The notes below the pieces were generated by a model that made no database searches, had not been told where the DNA came from, and worked only from the letters and a program-made list of their open reading frames with translations. Source: Occultella gossypii (lineage in GTDB: Bacteria; Actinomycetota; Actinomycetes; Actinomycetales; Beutenbergiaceae). From it: DNA of 64,000 bases. The translations under genes were made by a program, and so were the position numbers. The stretch lies in contig NZ_JAGSHT010000003.1 in assembly GCF_019947135.1 (NCBI RefSeq), forward strand, positions 62,001 to 126,000, read 5' to 3'. This document shows positions 53,564-61,208 of this stretch, in pieces. Positions within the stretch are counted from its first letter, which is position 1. The number at the start of each line of letters is the position of its first letter.

Positions 53564-54823
53564 ATGCGACGGAGCATTGTCATCACCGCGGCGGTGGGCC
53601 TCACCATGGCCCTGGCCGCTTGCGGTGGCGGAACGGGTAGCGGCGAGGAAGAGACCACCGCCGGTGCCGAGGAGACCACCGAGGACGGCGGCTCGGCCGG
53701 CACCCTCACCATCTGGGCGGACGAGTTCCGTGCGGCGGCGCTCACCGACATCGTGGCCCAGTTCGAGCAGGACAAGGGCGTCACGGTCGAGATCGTCGAG
53801 AAGAACTTCGACGACATCAGGCCCGAATTCATCACGCAGGCGCCCACCGGGGAGGGTCCGGACATCATCGTCGGCGCCCACGACTGGTCCGGCGAGCTCG
53901 TCACCAACGGCCTCGTGTCCCCGGTGGAGCTCGGTGACGTTGCGGCGGAGTTCGCCGAGGTCGCTGTCAATGCCTTCACCTACGAGGGCCAGGTCTACGG
54001 CGTCCCGTACGGCATCGAGAACGTCGCCCTGGTGCGCAACAACGCGCTGGCTTCGGACACGCCCGCGACCTTCGACGAGTTGATCGCGCAGGGCCAGGCC
54101 TCCGGTGCCGAGTACCCGGTGCTGATCCAGATGGGCGAGGAGGGCGACGCGTTCCACATGTACCCGCTGCAGACGTCCTTCGGCGCCCCGGTGTTCGCCA
54201 CCGACGACACCGGCTCCTACATCCCCGAGCTCGCGCTCGGCGGCGACGGCGGCACCGCCTTCGCGGAATACCTCGCCTCGATCGGCCAGGCCGGCTCCGG
54301 TGTGCTCGACACCGCGATCACCAGTGACATCGCTCGTGAGGCGTTCGCCAACGGCGAGTCCCCGTACATGATCACCGGCCCGTGGAACATCGCCCCGTTC
54401 ACCGACGCCGGCCTCGACGTCTCAGTCCTGCCCATTCCGAGCGCTGGCGGTCAGCCGGCCGCGCCGTTCGTGGGCGTCCAGGGCTTCTACATCAGCTCGT
54501 ACTCCGAGAACGCCATCCTCGCGAACGAGTTCCTGGTCAACTACGCGGCCACCGAGGACGTCCAGGTGGCCCTGTACGAGACCGGTGACCGCATCCCGGC
54601 GCTGACGACGGCAGCCGAGGCCGTCTCTGACGACCCGATCGTGGCCGGCTTCGTCGCCGCCGGCGAGATCGGCGTGCCGATGCCGTCGCTGCCGCAGATG
54701 AACGCCGTGTGGGAGTTCTGGGGGGTCACCGAGGCGAACCTGGTCTCCGGTGTCGCCACCGACCCGGCCGCGGCCTGGGCCACGATGGTGGAGAACATCC
54801 AGGGCGCGGTCGACGCCGCCTGA
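53564..54823 (+). CDS. malE: Maltose/maltodextrin-binding lipoprotein MalE-like
   Basis: A 419-residue solute-binding lipoprotein: signal ending MALAAC with Cys20, an acidic Glu/Thr linker, then the maltodextrin-binding pattern LTIWADEFRAAALTDIVAQF, PTGEGPDIIVGAHDWSGELV, YGVPYGIENVALVRN and YMITGPWNIAPF. The ATG has AGGAG eight bases upstream. It is divergent from the MalR-like gene and precedes malFG and, on the other strand, an alpha-glucosidase. Specificity for alpha-glucans is inferred from these. Confidence 0.9.
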   Translation: MRRSIVITAAVGLTMALAACGGGTGSGEEETTAGAEETTEDGGSAGTLTIWADEFRAAALTDIVAQFEQDKGVTVEIVEKNFDDIRPEFITQAPTGEGPDIIVGAHDWSGELVTNGLVSPVELGDVAAEFAEVAVNAFTYEGQVYGVPYGIENVALVRNNALASDTPATFDELIAQGQASGAEYPVLIQMGEEGDAFHMYPLQTSFGAPVFATDDTGSYIPELALGGDGGTAFAEYLASIGQAGSGVLDTAITSDIAREAFANGESPYMITGPWNIAPFTDAGLDVSVLPIPSAGGQPAAPFVGVQGFYISSYSENAILANEFLVNYAATEDVQVALYETGDRIPALTTAAEAVSDDPIVAGFVAAGEIGVPMPSLPQMNAVWEFWGVTEANLVSGVATDPAAAWATMVENIQGAVDAA

Positions 54824-54831
54824 CCAGGCGG

Positions 54832-54862
54832 GTGGGCCGGCCGCGACGGGCGGCCGGTCCAC
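54832..54862 (+). terminator. Intercistronic hairpin between malE and malF
   Basis: GTGGGCCGGCCGC pairs with GCGGCCGGTCCAC (one mismatch) around five bases, nine bases after the malE stop. It is probably a partial terminator or mRNA-protecting stem giving more MalE than permease. Confidence 0.65.
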
Positions 54863-54976
54863 CCCACAGCCCACCCCCGCGCCGCAACTCCGGGATATCC
54901 CGAGGGCCGGCGCGGAGCTGGTCCGACAGTTCAGACCCACGCACGCGACGCCGCGTGCCACGCCCGGGAGGCCCTC

Positions 54977-56623
54977 TTGGCACGCATGAACGGCCGCGAC
55001 GCGGCGGACAGGACGAGTGGCGCCGCACGGCCTGATCCGGATGAGGCGGCGGCCGCAGAACGCGCGGCGGTCGGCCGCGGCACCACCTCGCACGCTCGCG
55101 AGATGGGACGGTTCTTCCTGGTCAAGCTCGTGATCCTGGCGCTGATCAACGCCCTCGGACTGTTCGTGGTCTTCTCGGCCTGGCAGGTCGGCCACTGGGG
55201 CGTCCTCGCCGCGATGGTGGTCATCCTCGTGGTGGCCAACTGGGTCTACTTCTCCCGGCGCATGATCGCCGGCAAGTACCTCTTCCCCGGCCTGGTCTTC
55301 CTGCTCGTCTTCCAACTGTTCACGATCGCCTTCACCGCCTACATCAGTTTCACCAACTACGGCACCGGCCACAACGCCTCCCGCGAGGACGCGGTCGCGG
55401 CGAACCTGGCACAGAACGAGAATCGGGTGCCGGACTCGCCGAGCTACCCGTTGACCGTGGTCTCCGGGCCCGACGGCGAACTCGGCTTCGCGATCATCGA
55501 CGACGGTGCCGTACTGGTCGGCACAGCGGAGCAGGCTTTCGCGGACGCGCCGGACGCCAGCATCACCGACGGTGACGTCACCGAGGTCCCCGGCTACGAC
55601 GTCCTCACCTTCGGCGAGGTCCTCGAGCAGCAGAACGAGATCACGTCCCTGCGGGTCGGGTTCGACGACGTCGACGAGGGCAGCATCCGCACCCAGGACG
55701 GTTCCACCGGGTATCTGCACCGCTCGGTCCTCACCTACGACGAGGCCACGGGCACCATCACGGACACCGACACCGGCGTCGTCTACACCGACAACGGCGA
55801 GGGGTCCTTCCAGGCCGAGGACGGCTCGACGCTCCTGGTCGGCTGGCGGGTCGGAGTGGGGTTCGAGAACTTCACGAAGATGTTCACCGACTCCCGGCTG
55901 AGCGGGCCATTCCTGTCCGTCCTGGTCTGGACGTTCGCGTTCGCGTTCCTGTCCGTGGCCACCACGTTCTTCCTCGGCCTGTTCTTCGCGATCGCGTTCA
56001 ACCACCCGGCCGTGCGCGGCCGCAGGGTCATCCGCTCGTTGCTGATCCTGCCGTACGCGTTCCCCGGGATCCTCGCCGGCCTTGTCTGGGCCGGCCTGCT
56101 CAACCGAAGATTCGGATTCATCAACCAGGTCCTGCTCGGCGGCGCGGAGATCCCGTGGCTGACCGACCCCTGGCTGGCCAAACTGTCGATCATCGGCGTG
56201 AACCTCTGGCTCGGCTTCCCGTACATGTTCATCATCACCACTGGCGCCCTGCAGGCGATCTCGTCGGACGTGTACGAGGCGGCCAAGATCGACGGTGCCC
56301 GGGCCGGGCGGGTGTTCCGGTCCATCACGCTGCCGCTCCTGATGATCTCCGTGGCGCCGCTGCTGATCGCCTCGTTCGCCTTCAACTTCAACAACTTCAA
56401 CCTGATTTACTTCGTCACCGAGGGCGGCCCGAACTTCCCGGGCTCGCCGATCGCCGTGGGCGCCACGGACATCCTGATCTCGCTCGTCTACTCCGTGGCC
56501 TTCGAGTCGGGCACGCAGCAGTTCGGCCTGGCCTCCGCGATGGCCATCATGATCTTCATCATGGTCGGCCTGATCTCCTGGCTCGGCTTCAGACAGACCC
56601 GCAAGCTCGAGGAGGTGCTCTGA
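54977..56623 (+). CDS. malF: Maltodextrin ABC transporter permease MalF
   Basis: A 548-residue permease with about eight helices. A large loop between the third and fourth helices (about residues 125-300, with repeats such as EVPGYDVLTFGEVLEQQNEI) matches the periplasmic P2 loop of E. coli MalF, which contacts MalE. The EAA loop is EAAKIDGARAGRVFRSITLP. The start is the TTG with GGGAGG five bases upstream; an ATG nine bases later is possible. Confidence 0.92.
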   Translation: MARMNGRDAADRTSGAARPDPDEAAAAERAAVGRGTTSHAREMGRFFLVKLVILALINALGLFVVFSAWQVGHWGVLAAMVVILVVANWVYFSRRMIAGKYLFPGLVFLLVFQLFTIAFTAYISFTNYGTGHNASREDAVAANLAQNENRVPDSPSYPLTVVSGPDGELGFAIIDDGAVLVGTAEQAFADAPDASITDGDVTEVPGYDVLTFGEVLEQQNEITSLRVGFDDVDEGSIRTQDGSTGYLHRSVLTYDEATGTITDTDTGVVYTDNGEGSFQAEDGSTLLVGWRVGVGFENFTKMFTDSRLSGPFLSVLVWTFAFAFLSVATTFFLGLFFAIAFNHPAVRGRRVIRSLLILPYAFPGILAGLVWAGLLNRRFGFINQVLLGGAEIPWLTDPWLAKLSIIGVNLWLGFPYMFIITTGALQAISSDVYEAAKIDGARAGRVFRSITLPLLMISVAPLLIASFAFNFNNFNLIYFVTEGGPNFPGSPIAVGATDILISLVYSVAFESGTQQFGLASAMAIMIFIMVGLISWLGFRQTRKLEEVL

Positions 56624-56624
56624 G

Positions 56625-57497
56625 ATGGCTGCCGAGGCATACGTCCAGATGAAGGGCCGCCGCTGGTGGCGCGAGGTCAGCTGGCGCTACCTGGTGGCCG
56701 TGATCGCCATCATCTACGCCGCATTCCCGATCGTGTACGTCTTGTCCGCGTCGTTGTCCGAGCGGGGCACGCTCACGGGGTCGAACACCCTCTTCGAAGA
56801 CGTCACCACAATCCAGTACGAGGCGCTGTTCCAGACCTACTTCCCACAATGGATCGTGAACACCCTCGTGATCGGTGGTGTGACCGCCGTGGCCACGGTG
56901 TTGATGGCTGCCTCCGCGGCCTACGCGTTCTCCCGGTTCCGGTTCGCCGGGCGGCGTGGTGGCCTGACGTTCCTGCTCCTGGTCCAGATGTTCCCGCAGA
57001 TGCTCGCGTTCATCGCGATCTTCCTGCTGCTGCTGAGCCTGCGCGACGTGGTCCCGATCCTCGGGCTGAACTCCCGACTCGCGCTGATCTGCGTCTACCT
57101 CGGTGGGGCGCTGGGGGCGAACACGTTCCTGATGTACGGGTTCTTCAACTCGGTTCCGAAGGAACTGGATGAGGCCGCCAAGATCGACGGCGCGGGGCAC
57201 GCCCGGATCTTTTTCACGATCATCCTGCGGCTCGTCGCGCCCGTGTTGGCCGTGGTGGCCCTGTTGTCCTTCGTGGGCACGTTCTCGGACTACATCCTCG
57301 CCGGGATCGTGCTCCAGGATCAGGACAAGCTCACGATCTCCGTCGGCCTGGCCCGGTTCATCGCAGGCCAGTTCGACGCACGTTGGGGGATCTTCGCGGC
57401 CGGTGCCGTGATCAGCGCGGTGCCGATCCTGCTGCTGTTCCTGTTCCTGCAGCGCTACATCGTCGGCGGACTGACGGCGGGCTCGGTCAAGGGCTGA
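56625..57497 (+). CDS. malG: Maltodextrin ABC transporter permease MalG
   Basis: A 290-residue permease with six helices and the EAA loop EAAKIDGAGHARIFFTIILR. One base separates it from malF. It completes the channel; the ATPase gene is not here. Confidence 0.93.
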   Translation: MAAEAYVQMKGRRWWREVSWRYLVAVIAIIYAAFPIVYVLSASLSERGTLTGSNTLFEDVTTIQYEALFQTYFPQWIVNTLVIGGVTAVATVLMAASAAYAFSRFRFAGRRGGLTFLLLVQMFPQMLAFIAIFLLLLSLRDVVPILGLNSRLALICVYLGGALGANTFLMYGFFNSVPKELDEAAKIDGAGHARIFFTIILRLVAPVLAVVALLSFVGTFSDYILAGIVLQDQDKLTISVGLARFIAGQFDARWGIFAAGAVISAVPILLLFLFLQRYIVGGLTAGSVKG

Positions 57498-57512
57498 GCC
57501 GCACCTGGGACA

Positions 57513-57983
57513 TCACGAACCCTGGACGGCTTCCTGGACCGTGCGGACGATCGCGTCGACCTCGTCGTGCGTCAGCGGGCCACCCGGACCAGCGTTCGTC
57601 CGTGCCATGGCCTTGCCGGTGCGTTGTTCCAGGTCAGCGCCGGTCACCCCCTCCGGCAGGAGGATCTCCCACGCGGTCAAGGGAGCGGCAGCGATGCCGG
57701 CCTCGGCGAGATACTCGGCGATCGACTCGATGATGATCGCAGTGTCCTCCGACCCTCGCTCCTCCTCCCAGTAGACCGGGGGTGAGCCGGGCCGCTCGAG
57801 TGTGACCCGGATGGGCCGCGGCACCATGCCGACGGCGGGGCGTGCATAACCGGCCCCGGCGGCGAACGCCATCAGGGCACCGAGCCCGTTCTCCGGCAGC
57901 GGAACCCAGTTGCCGGGACGGGCCCGGTCGTCAACCATCTCCTGCCATCGCGCCGGGTGTCGGCTCGCTGGAGTGCTATTCAT
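57513..57983 (-). CDS. Hypothetical protein, 156 residues
   Basis: I do not recognise this protein. It is soluble, with no signal or membrane helix. Recognisable stretches are RWQEMVDDRARPGNWVPLPE and IRVTLERPGSPPVYWEEERG. The ATG at 57983 has a TAACGT -10-like hexamer seven bases upstream. It is convergent with malG and lies in front of the alpha-glucosidase stop on the same strand. Confidence 0.65.
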   Translation of the reverse strand: MNSTPASRHPARWQEMVDDRARPGNWVPLPENGLGALMAFAAGAGYARPAVGMVPRPIRVTLERPGSPPVYWEEERGSEDTAIIIESIAEYLAEAGIAAAPLTAWEILLPEGVTGADLEQRTGKAMARTNAGPGGPLTHDEVDAIVRTVQEAVQGS

Positions 57984-58046
57984 CTGTGGGACGTTACAGT
58001 TTCGCGACCCTGGCCCGCAGGTGATACCCGACGGCGGCCGGTCGCC

Positions 58047-59774
58047 TCAGTCTTCGAGCACCGCCCACACGGCGGTGTCGGCGGGCAGGGCCTGGTGCCC
58101 CAGTTCGCCGCGGAGCTCGCCGCTGGCGAGGATCACGTCGAGCCCGTCCGGCAGCGGGATCGGGCCGTCGCTGAGGTTGACGGCAACGATGACCTGGCGG
58201 TTCGTGAACACCAGTAGTCCCTGCTCGGGCCCCCACGACCCTTCGACCCAGGCGAGCGACCCGGTGCCGAGGTCGAACTCGCGGCGCAGTCGCAGGGCCT
58301 TGCGGAACAGTTCGTAGCTGGAGCCGGCCACGCCTTTCTGGGCGTCGAGTGCGAACGCGGCCCACGCCGTCGGCTGTGGCAGCCAGGAGGCGCCGGTGGG
58401 GGAGAACCCGAACGCCGGGGCGTCCGCCTCCCACGGCAGCGGTACCCGGCAGCCGTCCCGGCCCTTCTCGGTGTACCCGGACCGCCAGAACGCCGGGTCC
58501 TGGCGCACGTCGCCGGGCAGGGCGGTGTGCTCGGGCAGCCCGAGCTCCTCGCCCTGGTAGATGTAGGCCGAGCCCGGCAGAGCGAACATCAGCAGGGCGG
58601 CGGCGCGAGCCCGGCGGGCGCCCAGGTCGGCGTCCGGCTGCGGGTCGTCCGCACCGATCCCGTTCGGACCCTTGCCCGTGGTCGGCAGGCCGAGCCGGGA
58701 GGTGGCCCGCACCACGTCGTGGTTGGAGAGCACCCAGGTGGTCGGTGCGCCGACGGAGTCGCAGGCCGCCAAGCCCTCGGTGATGGAGTCCTTCAGGGCG
58801 GGCGCGGACCACTCGGTGCAGAGGAAGTCGAAGTTGAACGCCTGGTGCATCTCGTCCGGGCGGATGTAGCGGGCCATCGCCTCGTCGGTGTCCGCCCACG
58901 CCTCAGCGACCAGGGCGCGGTCGCCGTCGTAGGAGGCGAGCACCTCGTGCCATCGCCGATAGATCTCGTGCACCCCGGGCTGGTCCCACATCGGTGCCGG
59001 CCCGACGCCCTCCTCACCGGCATCGTCGCCGGCGATCATCTCGGCGTGCCCGGCCCAGTCCTCGAAGCCCTGGTCCTTGACCAGCCCGTGCGCCACGTCG
59101 ACGCGGAAGCCGTCCACGCCCCGGTCGAGCCAGAACCGCAGGATCGCCTCGAACTCCGCTCGGACCTCCTCGTTCTCCCAGTTCAGGTCCGGCTGATGGA
59201 CGTCGAACAGGTGCAGGTACCACTGACCGGGGGTGCCGTCGGCATCGGTGACCCGCGTCCAGGCCGGCCCGCCGAACACGCTGCGCCAGTTGTTCGGCGC
59301 CTCGGCCCCGTCCGGTCCGCGGCCGTCGCGGAAGATGTACCGCTCCCGCTCGGGGGACCCGGCCGGCGCGGGCAGCGCCGCACGGAACCAGGCGTGCTCG
59401 TCCGAGGTGTGGTTCGGCACCAGGTCCACGAGCACCCGCAGGCCGAGCGTGCGGGCCCGGGCGAGGAGTGCGTCCGCGTCCTCCAGGGTCCCGAACAGCG
59501 GGTCCACCTGCCGGTAGTCGGCGACGTCGTAGCCCGCGTCGTGCTGGGGGGAGGTGTAGAAGGGCGAGAGCCAGACGGCGTCGACGCCGAGCCTGCTGAG
59601 GTGGCCGAGGCGCGCGGTGATGCCGGGCAGGTCGCCGATCCCGTCGCCGTCCGAGTCCGCGAAGGACCGCGGATACACCTGGTAGATCACGGCGCTGCGC
59701 CACCACTGACCGCCCGGGGAGTCGGCCCGATGGATGAGGGTGGTACGAACGTCGGGCGTGTCCTCGGTCAACAT
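58047..59774 (-). CDS. GH13 alpha-glucosidase
   Basis: A 575-residue cytoplasmic GH13 enzyme that releases glucose from imported alpha-glucans. Conserved regions: region I DLVPNHTSDEH, region II DGFRVDVAHG with nucleophile Asp226, region III LVAEAW with acid/base Glu291, and region IV VLSNHDVVR with the transition-state Asp. QPDLNWENEEVR is the QPDLN-type motif of oligo-1,6-glucosidases and alpha-glucosidases. The -10 GACAAT (59781-59786 complement) lies six bases before the ATG, so the transcript is probably leaderless. It forms the catabolic part of the adjacent MalEFG uptake locus. Confidence 0.93.
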   Translation of the reverse strand: MLTEDTPDVRTTLIHRADSPGGQWWRSAVIYQVYPRSFADSDGDGIGDLPGITARLGHLSRLGVDAVWLSPFYTSPQHDAGYDVADYRQVDPLFGTLEDADALLARARTLGLRVLVDLVPNHTSDEHAWFRAALPAPAGSPERERYIFRDGRGPDGAEAPNNWRSVFGGPAWTRVTDADGTPGQWYLHLFDVHQPDLNWENEEVRAEFEAILRFWLDRGVDGFRVDVAHGLVKDQGFEDWAGHAEMIAGDDAGEEGVGPAPMWDQPGVHEIYRRWHEVLASYDGDRALVAEAWADTDEAMARYIRPDEMHQAFNFDFLCTEWSAPALKDSITEGLAACDSVGAPTTWVLSNHDVVRATSRLGLPTTGKGPNGIGADDPQPDADLGARRARAAALLMFALPGSAYIYQGEELGLPEHTALPGDVRQDPAFWRSGYTEKGRDGCRVPLPWEADAPAFGFSPTGASWLPQPTAWAAFALDAQKGVAGSSYELFRKALRLRREFDLGTGSLAWVEGSWGPEQGLLVFTNRQVIVAVNLSDGPIPLPDGLDVILASGELRGELGHQALPADTAVWAVLED

Positions 59775-59857
59775 CCGGCCATTGTCATCCCGGCCGTGCC
59801 CGGAGGGAAATCGGCGCGATGTCCCCAGCCGTTGCCGGCCCGATCGCGGTTCGCAAG

Positions 59858-59863
59858 TAGTCT
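59858..59863 (+). promoter_or_regulatory. -10 element TAGTCT before dgt
   Basis: TAGTCT lies six bases before the GTG start of dgt, again implying a leaderless transcript. Confidence 0.45.
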
Positions 59864-59869
59864 GAGGCC

Positions 59870-61159
59870 GTGCCGGCCCAACCTCATCGCCTCATCGGAG
59901 GCTACGACGTCGCGGACACCGACCGCTGGCTCGCCGAGCCGGGCAAATCTGCCGCACGCACGCCCTTCGAGCGGGACCGCGCCCGGGTGGTGCACTCCTC
60001 CGCGCTGCGCCGGCTCGGGGCCAAGACCCAGGTCCTCGGACCCGGCACGGACGACTTCGCCCGGACCCGCCTGACGCACTCCCTCGAGGTGGCGCAGGTG
60101 GGCCGGGAACTCGGGAAGTCCCTCGGCTGCGACCCGGACGTGGTGGACACCGCGTGCCTCGCGCACGACCTGGGGCACCCGCCGTTCGGGCACAACGGCG
60201 AGGTCGCCCTGGCGCAGGTCGCCGCCGGCATCGGCGGGTTCGAGGGCAACGCGCAGACCCTGCGGCTGCTCACCCGGCTCGAGCCGAAGGTGTTCACGCC
60301 CGACGGCCTGGGCGTGGGTCTGAACCTGACCCGCGCCAGCCTGGACGCGGCCACGAAGTACCCGTGGTCGGCGGCGGACGCACCACCAAGGGCGGACGGG
60401 ACGCCGTCGGGCAAGTTCGGCGTCTACGTCGACGACGCCCCCGTCTTCGCCTGGCTGCGGGAGGGCGCCCCGGACGGGGTGCGGTGCATCGAGTCGCAGG
60501 TCATGGACCTCGCCGACGACATCTCCTACTCCGTGCACGACGTCGAGGACGCGGTGTTCTCCGGCCGGGTGGATCTGCGCCGGTTGGGGGAGGACGAGGC
60601 CCGCGAGCGGATCGTCGCCCAGATCCGGGACTGGTACGCCCCGGCGCTGTCCGACGAGGTCCTGTTCACCGCGATGGACGAGCTCAGCGCGCTGGACTAC
60701 TGGGTGCACCGGTACGACGGCACCCGCCGCGGGCTCGCCGCGCTGAAGGACATGACCAGCCAGCTCATCGGCCGGTTCTGCGACTCCTCCGCCCGGGCCA
60801 CCCGGGCCACCTACGGCGACGGCCCGCTGATCCGCTACGACGGCAACCTCATCGTGCCCGATCACGTCCTCGCCGAGATCACAGTGCTCAAGGGGGTCGC
60901 GGCCGCGTTCGTGATGGCCCCCCGCGAGCATGACCCGGTGTTCCGCCGGCAGCGGCTCATCCTCACCGACCTGGTCGCCGTGCTCTACGACCGCGCCGAG
61001 CTCGCCCTCGCCGAGATCTTCGCCGAGGACTGGTCCGAGGCCACCGATGACGACATCCGGCTACGGGTGGTCATCGACCAGGTCGCCTCGCTCACGGACC
61101 TGTCCGCCCTGCAGTGGCACGCCCAGTTGTGCGGCCCGGACGCGGGCACCGAGATCTGA
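59870..61159 (+). CDS. dgt: Deoxyguanosinetriphosphate triphosphohydrolase-like protein
   Basis: A 429-residue HD-domain dNTPase that hydrolyses dNTPs to nucleosides and triphosphate. The metal site is visible as RTRLTHSLEVAQVGRELGKS and ACLAHDLGHPPFGHNGE, with the later ADDISYSVHDVEDAV. FEGNAQTLRLLTRLE is the family's nucleotide-loop motif. dgt is next to dnaG in many Actinobacteria; 49 bases separate the two genes here. Confidence 0.93.
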   Translation: MPAQPHRLIGGYDVADTDRWLAEPGKSAARTPFERDRARVVHSSALRRLGAKTQVLGPGTDDFARTRLTHSLEVAQVGRELGKSLGCDPDVVDTACLAHDLGHPPFGHNGEVALAQVAAGIGGFEGNAQTLRLLTRLEPKVFTPDGLGVGLNLTRASLDAATKYPWSAADAPPRADGTPSGKFGVYVDDAPVFAWLREGAPDGVRCIESQVMDLADDISYSVHDVEDAVFSGRVDLRRLGEDEARERIVAQIRDWYAPALSDEVLFTAMDELSALDYWVHRYDGTRRGLAALKDMTSQLIGRFCDSSARATRATYGDGPLIRYDGNLIVPDHVLAEITVLKGVAAAFVMAPREHDPVFRRQRLILTDLVAVLYDRAELALAEIFAEDWSEATDDDIRLRVVIDQVASLTDLSALQWHAQLCGPDAGTEI

Positions 61160-61196
61160 GCCCCGCCGCCGCGCCGGTACCCCCGCGGATCCGGCT

Positions 61197-61202
61197 TACA
61201 CT
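61197..61202 (+). promoter_or_regulatory. -10 element TACACT before dnaG
   Basis: TACACT lies six bases before the dnaG ATG, so dnaG seems to have its own leaderless promoter between dgt and dnaG. Confidence 0.5.
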
Positions 61203-61208
61203 CGGCCC

